DNA of 64,000 nucleotides, taken from Bordetella sp. BOR01 (GTDB lineage: Bacteria > Pseudomonadota > Gammaproteobacteria > Burkholderiales > Burkholderiaceae_B). The notes below the pieces were generated by a model that worked only from the letters and a program-made list of their open reading frames with translations, was not told where the DNA came from and ran no database searches. The stretch covers positions 868,001-932,000 of the forward strand of contig NZ_JAHUWT010000002.1 of assembly GCF_019218885.1 (NCBI RefSeq), written 5' to 3'. Of this stretch, positions 52,445 to 63,970 are shown in pieces. The first letter of the stretch is position 1. Every line of letters starts with the position of its first letter. The translations under genes were made by a program, and so were the position numbers.

Positions 52445-53128
52445 ATCACAGGGCCCTGGCGCATTGCCCATGATCTCGGCGGTGGCGCGCTGCAGGATGG
52501 CTGCCAGGCGCCGCTGTTCGGCGGCATCGACGTCGGTACGGCGCAGCAGGGCCTCGCGCAGCGCGCGGCGCGCCTCGACGAATTCATGCAGCCAGCCGCT
52601 GGCCTGTTCGGCCTCTTGCACGCCGGCTTCGCCTTGCCAGGCCTGTTTCATCCAGGCCATCTTGCGGGCGGCATGCTGCAGGCCGGCGAACAGCAGTTCG
52701 ACGCGTTCGCGGTTGGCATCCAGGTGGGCCAGGCCGGGCGCGGCCAGGTGGTAGCGCTTGCGGTTGCCGTGGGTCTCGACCGTGGTGTAGTCCAGTTCTT
52801 CCAGGTAGGTCAGGGCCGGGTAGATGACGCCGGGGCTGGGGGTGTAGAAGCCATTCGAGCGGGTCTCCAGTGCTTTGATCAGCTCGTAGCCGTGGCGGGG
52901 CTGTTCTTCCAGCAAGGCCAGCAGCATCAGCTGCAGTTCGTCGGCGCCGAACTTGCGGCCGCGCATCATCATGCCGCTGCTGTCGCCGCCCATGCCATCG
53001 CCGTTGCCCATCCAGCCGCGGCCGCCATGGCGGCCGCGATGGCCGGCCGGCCCCAGGTGTTGCGGGAAATGGCCCGTGCCGGGGCCAGGCAGGCGCGAGC
53101 CGGGGAAATCGTGGTGTCGTGCGCGCAT
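52436..53128 (-). CDS. PadR-family metal-responsive regulator, YqjI-like
   Basis: A 230-residue PadR protein. An N-terminal leader of about 58 residues is rich in His, Gly and Met (RARHHDFPG, GHRGRHGGRGWMGNGDGMGG), the kind of metal-binding extension seen in E. coli YqjI. The PadR winged helix follows at about 62-140 (LLALLEEQPRHGYELIKALE, GVIYPALTYLEELDYT) with C-terminal dimer helices. ATG at 53128 is chosen because AAAGGA lies 8 bases upstream; an ATG at 53143 lies in the operator candidate. It precedes the ferric reductase, which it likely represses when metal is plentiful. Confidence 0.87.
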   Translation of the reverse strand: MRARHHDFPGSRLPGPGTGHFPQHLGPAGHRGRHGGRGWMGNGDGMGGDSSGMMMRGRKFGADELQLMLLALLEEQPRHGYELIKALETRSNGFYTPSPGVIYPALTYLEELDYTTVETHGNRKRYHLAAPGLAHLDANRERVELLFAGLQHAARKMAWMKQAWQGEAGVQEAEQASGWLHEFVEARRALREALLRRTDVDAAEQRRLAAILQRATAEIMGNAPGPCDPA

Positions 53129-53142
53129 CTTGCGTCCTTTCA

Positions 53143-53166
53143 TATCTTACGATGTATCGTACGATA
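53143..53166. promoter_or_regulatory. Tandem 12-base operator candidate upstream of the PadR gene
   Basis: TATCTTACGATG followed at once by TATCGTACGATA, the second a perfect palindrome and the first matching it in ten of twelve positions. They lie just upstream of the PadR ribosome-binding site, so two dimers could bind side by side to shut off the gene. Autoregulation is inferred. Confidence 0.62.
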
Positions 53167-53215
53167 TTACCGAGGCTATATCGCTGTCAAGCGCGGCAGC
53201 GATCCGGGGCGGTTG

Positions 53216-55375
53216 TCAAAACTGGTAGGTGGCTCCCAGGCCGGCGATCCAGGTCCGCCCTGGCGCCGGCTCGTAGTAGCGGTCTTGCCCGGCGTTGACG
53301 ATGACCGACCCGACGTAGTGGCGGTCGAACACATTGTCCAGGCGAGCAAAGGCGTCGAACTGCCAGTCTTGCCACGACCAGGCGTAGCCGGCATGCACCG
53401 CGGCGGTGAAATAGCCAGGCGCGCGATGCTGGTTGCGGTCGTCGGCATACATGGCGCCCAGGTAGCGGCCTTCGATACCGGCCCGCCAGCCCTTTGGCGG
53501 TGCCCACGCCAGCGCGACATAGGCGGCGTGCTGCGCGATGCCCGGGATGCGGTTGCCCGCCGCCACGCGGTTGTCCGGGGTGGGCGCGCCGTCATGGAAG
53601 CCGTCGCGATAGCGGGCGTCCAGCCAGGTGTAGGCCAGCGCGGCCCGCCAGTGGCGCGCCAGCGTGGCGGTCCAGCGCAACTCGGCGCCCTGGCGGCGCG
53701 TGCGGCCGGCATTCTGGTAAGTGGTGCGGCCGTCCTGGCTGGTGTCGACTGCGATCTCGTCGGCGGTGCGGGTCTGGAATAGCGCGGCGGTCAACGTGCC
53801 TTGCCCTATGTGTGCCTTCGCGCCGGCCTCGATGCTGGTGTTCACCGATGGCTGCAGCCCGAAGTTCAGGCCGGGCTGGCCGTCCGGGCGATAAGAAAGT
53901 TCATTGAAGGTGGGGGTCTCGAAACCACGGCCGGCGGTGGCATACAGGTTCAAGCCGGGGTTGACCTGGTAGCGCAGGGCCGCCATGGGCAGGGCTTTGC
54001 GGTAGCGCGCGCTGCCGCTGTCGTCGGCGTTGCCGGGGGTGATGTATTGGTCTTGCGAGTCGAATCGCACCGTGCTGTAGCGCAGTCCGGCCTCCAGGGT
54101 CCAGGCGGGCGCGAATTGCCACGAGGCTTGCAGGTAAGGGTCCAGGTTCCAGGCGCGGTTGCGCTCTTTGCGGCGCAGCTTGCCCTGCACGCCCAATTGC
54201 GGCCCCTGCGCGGTCTGGACAAAATTCTCGTAACCGCGGCGGTCTTCGGTCATGGTGTCATAGGCCAGGCCAGCCGCCATGGTGAACGGGCGTGCCGCCA
54301 ATTGCGATTGCCAGGTCCATCGCAGGTCGGCGCCGCCGTAGTCGCGCCGCAGGTCGATGACGCCGCCCGCCTGGCCGGGCGCGGCCTGCGTCGCTACCGG
54401 AATCGACAGGAACTGGCGGGTATCGCGTTGCCCGTAATACAGCATCAGGCGCAATGCATTCTGGTTGTCGACGCGGTGCTCATAGACTGCGCCGCCCTGC
54501 GTTTGGCGCACGGTCTTGCGCGTGTCGAAGCGCAGCGCACCGGGCGCCGCGCTGCGCGGATCGTCTTCGAACTCCTGGCGCGTCAGGCCCTGCGGGTCGT
54601 CGGCCGCCAGGTCTACGCTGTTGAACACCAGCGTCAGGTCGTTGTCGGCGCCCAGGCCGATGCCCAGCTTGGCGTTGGCCAGCGTCTTGCGCGCCGCACT
54701 GTGCTCGCGATAGCCGTCGGTCAGGTAGCGGTTGGTGCTGAGCAGGTAGCGGAAGTCTTGCGGTGCGTCGCCGGCCGAGCCGCTGGCTTTCAGCCCGTAG
54801 CGGCGCTGCCCGTCGCTGCCCGCGGCAAAGCTGGACGTGATGCGCGCGGGTCCGTCGCCGTCTTCGGTCGTGACGCTGACCACGCCGCCCGATGAATTGC
54901 CGTGCAACGCCGAGAATGGCCCGCGCAGCACTTCCACGCGATCGATCGAGGCGATGTCGATGTTGGACGTCTGGCCTTGCCCGTCGGGCATGGTGGCGGG
55001 AATGCCGTCCACATACAGGCGCACGCCGCGTACGCCAAAGGTAGAGCGTGCGCCGAAACCGCGCAGCGACAATTGCAGGTCTTGCGCGTAGTTCTGGCGG
55101 TTCTGGATAAGCAGGCCCGGCACGCTGCCCAGGCTTTCCGACAAGTTGACCTGCAAGTGGCTGTCGCGCATCGATCGCCCATCGATCACATCGACGGAAG
55201 CGGGCGTATCGAAGGCAGGCTGCACGATCTGGGTGCTGGTTACCTGAACGGGCGGCAGGGTGGCCGTGGTGTCGGCTGCGTCGGCCGATGCCGCGGCCAG
55301 GGGGAACGCCGCATACTGGCCGGCGCGCTGCAATAGCCTGGCCAGGCTACGCCACGACGCATGGGCCGGCCCCAT
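53216..55375 (-). CDS. TonB-dependent outer-membrane receptor
   Basis: A 719-residue receptor. A leader of about 35 residues precedes a TonB-box-like TLPPVQVTST. The plug domain covers about 45-165 (VDVIDGRSMRDSHLQVNLSE, GVRLYVDGIPATMPDG, SIDRVEVLRGPFSALHGNSS) and the 22-strand barrel runs to a terminal Phe (LGATYQF). Such receptors import ferric siderophores or other scarce ligands; neighbouring ferric-reductase and PadR genes favour iron. The start at 55375 directly follows the MarR stop (TGACATG), so the two are coupled. Confidence 0.92.
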   Translation of the reverse strand: MGPAHASWRSLARLLQRAGQYAAFPLAAASADAADTTATLPPVQVTSTQIVQPAFDTPASVDVIDGRSMRDSHLQVNLSESLGSVPGLLIQNRQNYAQDLQLSLRGFGARSTFGVRGVRLYVDGIPATMPDGQGQTSNIDIASIDRVEVLRGPFSALHGNSSGGVVSVTTEDGDGPARITSSFAAGSDGQRRYGLKASGSAGDAPQDFRYLLSTNRYLTDGYREHSAARKTLANAKLGIGLGADNDLTLVFNSVDLAADDPQGLTRQEFEDDPRSAAPGALRFDTRKTVRQTQGGAVYEHRVDNQNALRLMLYYGQRDTRQFLSIPVATQAAPGQAGGVIDLRRDYGGADLRWTWQSQLAARPFTMAAGLAYDTMTEDRRGYENFVQTAQGPQLGVQGKLRRKERNRAWNLDPYLQASWQFAPAWTLEAGLRYSTVRFDSQDQYITPGNADDSGSARYRKALPMAALRYQVNPGLNLYATAGRGFETPTFNELSYRPDGQPGLNFGLQPSVNTSIEAGAKAHIGQGTLTAALFQTRTADEIAVDTSQDGRTTYQNAGRTRRQGAELRWTATLARHWRAALAYTWLDARYRDGFHDGAPTPDNRVAAGNRIPGIAQHAAYVALAWAPPKGWRAGIEGRYLGAMYADDRNQHRAPGYFTAAVHAGYAWSWQDWQFDAFARLDNVFDRHYVGSVIVNAGQDRYYEPAPGRTWIAGLGATYQF

Positions 55376-55376
55376 G

Positions 55377-55829
55377 TCAGCTGCCGGGCTCGGCCCGCGG
55401 TACGGCGGCCTGCGCAAAATTGCGTTCCAGCATGCTTAGCACGTTGTTCAGCGTCTGGATGTCCTGGCTGGACAGGCCTTGCAGGGATTCTTCGAAGAAT
55501 GCCGCGCGGCGCGGCAGGGCCTGGTTCACCACGACCTGGCCGGCCGCCGTCAAGGCGGCGTTGGTGACGCGATTGTCGAGCGGGTCGACGCTGCGCGTGA
55601 TCCAGCCCTGCTGCTGCATGGCTTGCAGCAGGCGGGTCAGCGAGGCCGGGTCCAGGCGACAGCGCTCGGCCAGCGTTTTCTGCGGACACTGCCCGTGCTC
55701 GTGCAGGGTCAGCAAGATTCGCCACCGCGGCAGTGCATGGCCCACGCGGCTGCTGAACGCGGCCTGCATGGCGCGGTAGGTCTGGCCCAGGTGCTGGATA
55801 GTCTGCAGGCCCTGTTGTTCTTTGGGCAA
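55377..55829 (-). CDS. MarR-family transcriptional regulator
   Basis: A 150-residue winged-helix protein with recognition region LAERCRLDPASLTRLLQAMQ (about 55-74) and wing RSVDPLDNRVTNAALTAAG (about 82-100). The TTG start at 55829 gives the usual MarR length and has GGAGA upstream; a longer reading from 55892 would begin inside a hairpin. It is encoded directly upstream of the TonB receptor, so it may control uptake of a ligand, but the effector is unknown. Confidence 0.82.
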   Translation of the reverse strand: MPKEQQGLQTIQHLGQTYRAMQAAFSSRVGHALPRWRILLTLHEHGQCPQKTLAERCRLDPASLTRLLQAMQQQGWITRSVDPLDNRVTNAALTAAGQVVVNQALPRRAAFFEESLQGLSSQDIQTLNNVLSMLERNFAQAAVPRAEPGS

Positions 55830-55860
55830 GGCTGGATCTCCGACGGGGAGGGTTGCATGA

Positions 55861-55879
55861 AGCGGCGCCAGGCGCCGCT
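55861..55879 (-). terminator. Stem-loop after the adenine deaminase gene
   Basis: AGCGGCGCC and GGCGCCGCT form a tight perfect dyad (effective loop about five bases) 34 bases after the deaminase stop and 32 before the MarR start. No T-run follows; probable weak terminator or 3'-end stabiliser. Confidence 0.45.
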
Positions 55880-55912
55880 CACCAAGGAACATTGTGCCAG
55901 GAATGACAGGCC

Positions 55913-56962
55913 CTAGGCCTGGCCAAGCTGCGCGACGGTGCGTGCCAGGTCGGCCTGCCAGCGTGCTTTCCAGTCAGCGGGGACGAAGCTTGCTTCGAAG
56001 CTGTTGCGGGCCAGTTGCACCGCGTGGCGGGCATCGAGCTGCGGCAGCGCGCGGAAGGTTTCCAGGAAGTTCTGGTTCAGGTAGCCCCCGAAATAAGCCG
56101 GGTCGTCGGAGTTCACCGTGACGCACAGGTTCGCGTCCAGCAGTGTGGCCATGTTGTGGTCGGCCATCGTGTCGAACACGCGCAGTTTTATGTTCGACAG
56201 CGGGCACACCGTCAAGGGGATGCGTTCGCGCGCCAGGCGCTCGACCAGTTGCGGGTCTTCGACGCAACGGACGCCGTGGTCGATGCGCTCGGCACCCAGC
56301 AGGTCGAGCGCATCGCGGATATATTGCGCCGGGCCTTCCTCGCCGGCGTGCGCAACGATGCGCAAACCCAGTTCGCGGCAACGCGCGAAGACGCGGGCGA
56401 ATTTTTCCGGCGGATTGCCGCGTTCGCCGCTGTCGAGCCCGACGCCGATGAAGTGCTGGCGATACGGCAAAGCCTGTTCCAGGGCCTGGAATGCGTCGGC
56501 CTCGCTCAGGTGCCGCAGGAAGCACAGGATCAGCGCGCTGCTGATGCCCAGTTCGGCATGGGCGGCATCACAGGCCCGCGCCAGCCCGGCCACCACGGTT
56601 TGCATGGGCACGCCGCGCGCGGTGTGGGTCTGGGGGTCGAAGAACAATTCGGCATGGACGATGCGGTCGGCGGCCGCGCGCCGGAAATACGCCATGGCCA
56701 GGTCGAAAAAGTCTTGTTCGTGCAGCAGCACGCTGGCGCCGGCGTAATAGATATCCAGGAAGCTCTGCAGGTTCGTGAAGGCGTAGGCGGCGCGCAGCGC
56801 CTGCACGCTGTCATAGGGCAGGGCAACGCTGTTGCGCTGCGCCAGCGCGAAGATCAGCTCGGGTTCCAGCGTGCCTTCGATATGCACGTGCAGCTCGGCC
56901 TTGGGCATGGCCTGCAGCAGGGCGGGCAACTTCTGGCGGGGAAAATCGGCTAGGGTATCCAT
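55913..56962 (-). CDS. Adenine deaminase (adenosine deaminase-like, type 2)
   Basis: A 349-residue TIM-barrel zinc hydrolase converting adenine to hypoxanthine in purine salvage. Zinc ligands and catalytic residues are visible: His25 and His27 ([14 protein letters not shown]), HAGEEGP with His and Glu near 206-210, IDHGVRC near 232 and [16 protein letters not shown] near 288-303. The [11 protein letters not shown] and DDPAYFGGY motifs match adenine rather than adenosine deaminases (yeast Aah1 and its Pseudomonas relative). The start at 56962 fits the family. Divergent from the AsmA gene. Confidence 0.9.
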   Translation of the reverse strand: MDTLADFPRQKLPALLQAMPKAELHVHIEGTLEPELIFALAQRNSVALPYDSVQALRAAYAFTNLQSFLDIYYAGASVLLHEQDFFDLAMAYFRRAAADRIVHAELFFDPQTHTARGVPMQTVVAGLARACDAAHAELGISSALILCFLRHLSEADAFQALEQALPYRQHFIGVGLDSGERGNPPEKFARVFARCRELGLRIVAHAGEEGPAQYIRDALDLLGAERIDHGVRCVEDPQLVERLARERIPLTVCPLSNIKLRVFDTMADHNMATLLDANLCVTVNSDDPAYFGGYLNQNFLETFRALPQLDARHAVQLARNSFEASFVPADWKARWQADLARTVAQLGQA

Positions 56963-57120
56963 GACAGGGACCGTAAATATCAGCATTGGGGCGGTTTTGG
57001 CCCCCGGTTTGTTACCATATTGCCACGCCGCCGGCTCGCAAGCGGCGAAATCGTCCCATACCTTACCGGAATGGCGCGCGGTTAATTCCAATTTCCAGTC
57101 GAGGTACCCGCGGGGCGGCA

Positions 57121-59637
57121 ATGAAAACGTGGTTCAAGCGCATATTGATAGGCCTGGTGGTATTGGTTGTCGTGGCCGTCGTCGGCCTGGCCATCTTTTT
57201 GCTCACGTTCGATCCCAACGCCTATAAGTACAAGCTCGAAGAGCTGGTCCAGGATCGCTATCACCGTACCCTGGCCATCGACGGCGAAATCGAGTTGTCG
57301 CTGTTTCCCCGCATCGGCCTGAGCGTGCAGGGCGTATCGCTGTCGGAAGTCAACAGCACCGATACCTTCGCTTCCATCGAAAGCATGCGCCTGGCGGTGG
57401 CCGTGTGGCCGCTGCTGTCCAGCAACCTGGTGGTCGACCACGTGGCCATCAATGGCTTCAAGGCGCGCGTGGTGCGCGACAAAAGCGGCCATCTGAATTT
57501 CGAAGACCTGGTGGGCGGCGGCGTGGCCAATGCGGCCCAGCCGGCAGGGCCGGCCACCGCCGCCGTGGGCGCCATGGCCGGCGCCGCCCAGGCCATCGCT
57601 ACCGGCGGCGCGTCGGCGCCCGCCACCATGCAGATCGATATCGCCGGCCTGGACCTGCAGGCGGGCGAACTGCAATTGCAGGACGAAATCTCGGGCATGG
57701 CGGTGGCCGTTACCAACCTCACCGCCAATACCGGGCGTGTCACGTACAACCAGCCCTTCGATGTCAGCCTGTCGGCCAAGATCGAAGGGGGCAACCCGCG
57801 GGTGGATGCCAACCTTACCGGGCAGGGGCTGTTGACGCTCGATCCGCTGGGCAAGCGCTTCGCGGCGCAGAAGCTCGACGTGCGCATGGATGGCAACGTG
57901 CTGGGCGCCGAAGCCAAGAGCCTGGCCGCGCGCGGCAACCTGGCGTTCAACGGCCGTACTTCGTCGCTGGATGCCGGCGGGCTGGAAATCGTGTTCCAGG
58001 GCGACGTGCCTGATCCGGCCACGCCCATGAAGAACGTCGAGGCCAGCGTAACGGTTCCGAAACTGGTGCTGGACCCGCACAAGCTGCAGCTGCAGATCGA
58101 AAAGCTGGCGGTGCGGGCCAAGGGCGCCTTGCCCGGCGGGCCGTTCGAGATCGCGGCCGATGCCCCGGCGCTGAACATTTCGCCGTCTTCGGCCACCGGG
58201 CAGGCCCTGACGGGCCGGGTTCGCCTGCAGGGCATGGATGCCAGCTTCGGACTGAACGGCATCAGCGGCAACGCCAGCGAACTCGACATCAAGGAAATCA
58301 AGCTCGACAGCACCCTGACGCAGGGCGAGCGCGTGGTCAAGGCAATGTTCACGTCGCCGGCCACCTTCAACCTGTGGCAGCGTGCCATCGGCCTGTCGGC
58401 CTTGAAGGGCGATGTCAACATCACCGACCCGGGCCTGCCCAAGGGCAGCCTGCAGATCCCGGTCATCGGCAGCATGAACGCCAATCTGCAGAAAGACCAG
58501 GGCGGCGCCAAGATCAACGCGGTGCTCGAAGGCGGCAAGTTCGACCTGACGGCCGACATCAAGAAATTGTCCGAAGTGCCCGACATCACGTTCGCGCTGG
58601 CGGTGGATACGCTCGATCTGGACAAGCTCGCGCCGCCCATACCGGTTGCCGCCCCCAAGGCGCCCGCCGGCGATGGCAAGCAAGCCGACGCAGCCAAGCA
58701 GCCGGCCAAGCCCGCCGCCGAAACGCCCTCGGTGGCCGACAGCTCGATCGACCTGTCCGCCCTGGTGGGCCCCACCGCCAACGGCACCATCAAGATCGGC
58801 CAACTGGTGGTGCGCGGCCTGAAGGCCAGCGAACTCAGCGCCAAGATCAAGCTCGAAAAAGGCAAGCTCGATATTTCCACGCTGGCCGCGTCGCTGTACG
58901 ACGGCAAGCTGGGCGGCACCATGTCGGTCAACGCCGCCGAAGGCAACCAGGTGGCGGCCAAGATGACGCTGGCCGGCATTGCCATCGGTCCGCTTTTGTC
59001 CGATCTGGTGAAGCAGAGCGCGCTGACCGGCACCGGCAGCCTGGCGCTGGACCTGAAGACCGCGGGTTCCAATTCGTACACACTGACCACCGGCCTGAAC
59101 GGCAGCATGCAGTTGCGCTTGCGCGATGGCGCGGTGCGCGGCATCAATATTGCGCAAACCTTGCGCGAACTCAAGGCTGCCTTTACCGGCCAGGCGCAAG
59201 ACCCCACCCTGGCCGCCGACCAGGCCCGCCAAACCGATTTCACCTCGCTCGAGGCCGACCTGGTTTTCGTCAAGGGCGTGGCCAATGCCAAGCGGCTCGA
59301 CATGGCATCGCCGCTGCTGCGCGTGTCGCAGGGCGACCCGGCTGCCATCGACTTCGTCCAGAAGACCCTGAATTTCGTGGCCAAGGTGCGCGTGGTCAAC
59401 ACCAGCACCGGGCAAGACGGCGCAGACCTCGAAGAGCTCAAGGGCATCACCATTCCCGTGCTGGTCAGCGGTCCGTTCGACAAGCCGACCTACACCGTGC
59501 AATGGCGTGGCGTGGCCACTGAAGCGCTCAAGCGCGGGCTCGAGAAAAAACTCAAAGATGCTGCCAGCAAGAAGGCCGGCGATGCCAAGCTGGCCCCGCA
59601 ACTCGATAACGCACTGAAAGGACTCCTGGGCAAATGA
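57121..59637 (+). CDS. AsmA-family envelope protein
   Basis: An 838-residue protein with one N-terminal membrane helix ([19 protein letters not shown], residues 8-26) and a large periplasmic part. The AsmA N-terminal domain is at about 30-150 ([20 protein letters not shown]) and the AsmA-like C-terminal domain at about 580-800 ([20 protein letters not shown]), with an Ala/Lys/Pro-rich linker near 515-540. AsmA proteins are bridge-like lipid-transfer relatives that influence outer-membrane composition. Its stop overlaps the MOSC-N gene start (ATGA). Confidence 0.92.
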   Translation: MKTWFKRILIGLVVLVVVAVVGLAIFLLTFDPNAYKYKLEELVQDRYHRTLAIDGEIELSLFPRIGLSVQGVSLSEVNSTDTFASIESMRLAVAVWPLLSSNLVVDHVAINGFKARVVRDKSGHLNFEDLVGGGVANAAQPAGPATAAVGAMAGAAQAIATGGASAPATMQIDIAGLDLQAGELQLQDEISGMAVAVTNLTANTGRVTYNQPFDVSLSAKIEGGNPRVDANLTGQGLLTLDPLGKRFAAQKLDVRMDGNVLGAEAKSLAARGNLAFNGRTSSLDAGGLEIVFQGDVPDPATPMKNVEASVTVPKLVLDPHKLQLQIEKLAVRAKGALPGGPFEIAADAPALNISPSSATGQALTGRVRLQGMDASFGLNGISGNASELDIKEIKLDSTLTQGERVVKAMFTSPATFNLWQRAIGLSALKGDVNITDPGLPKGSLQIPVIGSMNANLQKDQGGAKINAVLEGGKFDLTADIKKLSEVPDITFALAVDTLDLDKLAPPIPVAAPKAPAGDGKQADAAKQPAKPAAETPSVADSSIDLSALVGPTANGTIKIGQLVVRGLKASELSAKIKLEKGKLDISTLAASLYDGKLGGTMSVNAAEGNQVAAKMTLAGIAIGPLLSDLVKQSALTGTGSLALDLKTAGSNSYTLTTGLNGSMQLRLRDGAVRGINIAQTLRELKAAFTGQAQDPTLAADQARQTDFTSLEADLVFVKGVANAKRLDMASPLLRVSQGDPAAIDFVQKTLNFVAKVRVVNTSTGQDGADLEELKGITIPVLVSGPFDKPTYTVQWRGVATEALKRGLEKKLKDAASKKAGDAKLAPQLDNALKGLLGK

Positions 59638-60020
59638 GCGCATCCGCATTCCAGCCTGTCGCCGAATGCGGCGAAACTTCGCAGCCGCAAGCGCAGCCGT
59701 ATCAAAAGCGCTGGCTGGTGGCCAACGATGCCGGTACCTGGCTCGACCGCGACCTGTGCCCCCGGCTGGCCGAAATCGCCATCGAATTGCGGCTGGGCTA
59801 CTTGGTCATGAAGGCGCCAGGCATGCTGCGCATGGATATTCCGCTGGATGTCATCGAAGACGACGACAGCGTGCGCTACCAGATCCGCATTGGCGATCAA
59901 ACGGTGGACGTGGTCGACGAAGGCGACCTGGCGGCGGCATGGGTGTCGAATTTCTTGCAAATACCCTGCCGGCTGCTGAAAGTGCACCCCGACATGGCCG
60001 CCGTGCAGTGGCCCGCCTAA
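59634..60020 (+). CDS. Stand-alone MOSC N-terminal domain-like protein
   Basis: A 128-residue protein whose middle (KRWLVANDAGTWLDRDLCPR, about 25-44, then LGYLVMKAPGMLRMDIPLDV) resembles the beta-barrel domain at the N-terminus of MOSC molybdenum-cofactor sulfurase-type proteins. The catalytic MOSC domain that normally follows (about 150 residues with a conserved Cys) is not present: the frame ends and the next gene is on the other strand. It may be a binding module or a natural short form. It is coupled to the AsmA gene by a 4-base overlap. Confidence 0.7.
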   Translation: MSASAFQPVAECGETSQPQAQPYQKRWLVANDAGTWLDRDLCPRLAEIAIELRLGYLVMKAPGMLRMDIPLDVIEDDDSVRYQIRIGDQTVDVVDEGDLAAAWVSNFLQIPCRLLKVHPDMAAVQWPA

Positions 60021-60059
60021 GTCCGGGCCCGAGCCAGCCGGGCGGCAGCCAATAGGCGC

Positions 60060-61540
<1,481 letters not shown>

Positions 61541-61572
61541 TCATTGTAGCGCCGCCGTCCAAGGCGGCCGGC

Positions 61573-62079
61573 TCAGCCTGCCGGCCAGGATTGTTCGCGG
61601 TGTTCCTTGGCCTTGGCCTGCAGCCAGCGCTCGACGGAAGGAAACACGAACTTGCTGACGTCGCCACCCAGTTGCGCGATCTCGCGCACGATGGTGCCCG
61701 AGATGAACTGGTACTGGTCCGACGGGGTCATGAACATGGTTTCGACTTCGGGCAGCAGGTGGCGGTTCATGCCGGCCATCTGGAACTCGTATTCGAAGTC
61801 GGATACGGCGCGCAAGCCCCGCACGATGACGCGGCCGTTCTGCTCGCGCACAAAGTCCTTGAGCAGGCCGGCGAAGCTTTGCACTTCGACGTTGGGGTAG
61901 TGGCCCAGGACTTCCCGGGCGATTTCGACGCGTTCTTCGATGCTGAAGAACGGCTTCTTGTTGCGGCTGTAGGCGATGCCCACCACCACCTTGTCGAACA
62001 GCGAGGCGGCGCGGCGCACCAAGTCTTCATGGCCGCGGGTTAGCGGGTCGAACGTACCTGGGTAGACGGCGGTAATCAT
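61573..62079 (-). CDS. coaD: Phosphopantetheine adenylyltransferase
   Basis: Transfers AMP from ATP to 4'-phosphopantetheine, the penultimate step of coenzyme A synthesis. The 168-residue product shows the nucleotidyltransferase start [20 protein letters not shown] (residues 4-23, His17 of the T/HxGH motif), [33 protein letters not shown] near 90 and the C-terminal ISGTIVRE near 128. It lies between rsmD and the ferredoxin gene in a leftward group, the standard order. Confidence 0.98.
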   Translation of the reverse strand: MITAVYPGTFDPLTRGHEDLVRRAASLFDKVVVGIAYSRNKKPFFSIEERVEIAREVLGHYPNVEVQSFAGLLKDFVREQNGRVIVRGLRAVSDFEYEFQMAGMNRHLLPEVETMFMTPSDQYQFISGTIVREIAQLGGDVSKFVFPSVERWLQAKAKEHREQSWPAG

Positions 62080-62136
62080 GCTGGCTCCGATCCTTGTAAC
62101 TGGCGTATACCTTCCTCCGAACTCCGGATTATTGAC

Positions 62137-62718
62137 TTATTTCCGCATTGCAGCAAATTGAAGCAATCCATAGTGGACGGCGCCTGCCCGATCGTGGCGC
62201 ACGATCTCGAAATCGGCGGGCGGGTCCAGGGGCGCCTCGGACTCGGCGTAGACCAGTCCGGATTCGGTCAGGATGCCTGGCAACAGCGGCCACAGGCGCG
62301 CCAGCCAGTCTTGGCCGAAGGGCGGATCGAGCAGGATCAGGTCGAAGCGCGAGGCGTCCATGCGCTGGACGACCTGCATGGCTTCGCCGGCGTGCACCCG
62401 CACCGTGCCCGCGTCCAGTTTGTCGCGCAGCGTGCGCAGGGCGGCTACCGCCGTGCGGTCGTGTTCGACCAGCAGCACTTGCGCGGCGCCGCGCGAAGCC
62501 GCCTCGAAACCCAGCGCCCCGCTGCCGGCGAACAGGTCCAGCACCTGCTTGCCGGCGAATTCACCACCCCACAGGTGGGCCAGCCAGTTGAACAGGGTTT
62601 CGCGCACCCGGTCGGGCGTGGGGCGCAGGCCCGGTACGTCGGGCACGGTGATGGGCGTGCGCCGGTACTGGCCGGCCACGATGCGGATAGGCTTGCTGCT
62701 CGTGTTGGGTTTCTTCAA
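62137..62718 (-). CDS. rsmD: 16S rRNA (guanine(966)-N2)-methyltransferase
   Basis: Methylates G966 of 16S rRNA using S-adenosylmethionine. The 193-residue product has the family start RIVAGQYRRTPI, the SAM motif LDLFAGSGALGFEAASRGA (about 59-77) and the catalytic DPPFG near 130. The TTG start at 62718 is chosen because AGGAGG stands 9 bases upstream and the next residues (KKPNTSSKPIRIVAG) fit the family. It is divergent from ftsY, an order conserved across Proteobacteria. Confidence 0.95.
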   Translation of the reverse strand: MKKPNTSSKPIRIVAGQYRRTPITVPDVPGLRPTPDRVRETLFNWLAHLWGGEFAGKQVLDLFAGSGALGFEAASRGAAQVLLVEHDRTAVAALRTLRDKLDAGTVRVHAGEAMQVVQRMDASRFDLILLDPPFGQDWLARLWPLLPGILTESGLVYAESEAPLDPPADFEIVRHDRAGAVHYGLLQFAAMRK

Positions 62719-62799
62719 GAAAACAGACCTCCTGCGCGAATAGTAGCCGGCCCGCGCAAGCCCGGCTCGCGGCGCGGCGATGGGAATATACTCTCGCCC

Positions 62800-63966
62800 A
62801 TGTTCCGCTTCTTCAAGAAAAAATCCCCGCCCGCCACCCCCGCGCAGCCCGACGCCGCGCCGCAGGCGGATGCGCCGCCAGGCCCGGCCGATGCGCCTGT
62901 TCCCGACCCTGTACCGGCTGCCCCGGCCCCCGAGGCCCCTGATGTTCCCGATGTTCCTGCGGAGGTCGAGCCCCGGGGCGATGCCGCCGCCGGGCAGCCC
63001 GCGGTAGCCCAGCCCTCCGCGGCGCCACCCGAGCCAGCCCCCGAACCCGCCAAGAAAGCATCCTGGCTGGGCCGGCTCAAGCAAGGCTTGTCGCGCACCG
63101 GGCAAAGCCTGGGTGGGCTGTTCGTAGGCGTCAAGGTCGACGAGAACTTGTTCGAAGAACTTGAATCGGCGCTAATCATGGCCGATGCCGGACTCGAGGC
63201 CACCGAACAACTGCTGACCGCGCTGCGCGCGCGGGTGCGCAAAGAACGTATCGAAGACGCAGCCCAGGTGAAATCGGTCTTGCGCCAAGTGCTGGCCGAC
63301 CACCTGCGGCCGCTCGAACGTACATTCGACCTGCGCCGCGCCAATCCGCTGGTGGTGATGATTGCGGGCGTCAACGGCGCCGGCAAGACCACCTCCATAG
63401 GCAAGCTGGCGCACACCTTCCAGCGCCAGGGCGCCAGCGTGCTGCTGGCCGCTGGCGATACCTTCCGCGCGGCGGCGCGCGAACAACTGATCGAATGGGG
63501 CAGCCGCAACAACGTCAGTGTCATCGCCCAGGAAGGCGGCGACCCGGCAGCCGTGGCCTTCGATGCCGTCAATGCCGGCCGTGCGCGCGGCGCGGGGGTG
63601 GTCATGGTGGATACGGCCGGCCGCTTGCCGACGCAATTGCACCTGATGGAAGAGCTGAGGAAAATCCGCCGTGTCATCGGCAAGGCCGATGGGGCCGCGC
63701 CGCACGAGGTGCTGCTGGTGATCGACGGCAATACCGGCCAGAACGCGCTGGCGCAAATCCGGGCCTTCGATGCCGCCATCGGCCTGACGGGCCTGGTGGT
63801 GACCAAGCTGGATGGCACCGCCAAGGGCGGCACGCTGGCCGCGGTGGCTGCCGGCAGCCAGGGCGTGCGCCCGGTGCCGGTGTACTGGATCGGCGTGGGC
63901 GAAGGCATGGAAGACCTGCAGCCCTTCATGGCCGACGAATTCGCGGCCGCGCTGCTGGCCGACTGA
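62800..63966 (+). CDS. ftsY: Signal recognition particle receptor FtsY
   Basis: SRP-dependent membrane-targeting GTPase. The 388-residue product starts MFRFFKKKSPP with a basic membrane-binding end, then a Pro/Ala-rich acidic linker (about 12-85), the four-helix N domain (about 90-180, LGRLKQGLSRTGQSLGGLF) and the G domain with GVNGAGKTTSIGK (G1, near 189), DTFRAAAREQL, DTAGRLPTQ (G3, near 270) and TKLDGTAKGG (G4, near 340). It ends DLQPFMADEFAAALLAD. The ATG at 62800 is chosen because the product then has the known FtsY N-terminus. Confidence 0.98.
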   Translation: MFRFFKKKSPPATPAQPDAAPQADAPPGPADAPVPDPVPAAPAPEAPDVPDVPAEVEPRGDAAAGQPAVAQPSAAPPEPAPEPAKKASWLGRLKQGLSRTGQSLGGLFVGVKVDENLFEELESALIMADAGLEATEQLLTALRARVRKERIEDAAQVKSVLRQVLADHLRPLERTFDLRRANPLVVMIAGVNGAGKTTSIGKLAHTFQRQGASVLLAAGDTFRAAAREQLIEWGSRNNVSVIAQEGGDPAAVAFDAVNAGRARGAGVVMVDTAGRLPTQLHLMEELRKIRRVIGKADGAAPHEVLLVIDGNTGQNALAQIRAFDAAIGLTGLVVTKLDGTAKGGTLAAVAAGSQGVRPVPVYWIGVGEGMEDLQPFMADEFAAALLAD

Positions 63967-63970
63967 ACGG

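Noticed and set aside
57082-59649. A very long open frame antisense to the AsmA gene
   Set aside because: High G+C DNA keeps the opposite strand open. The antisense product has no recognisable domain, while the plus strand has a clean membrane anchor and AsmA motifs.
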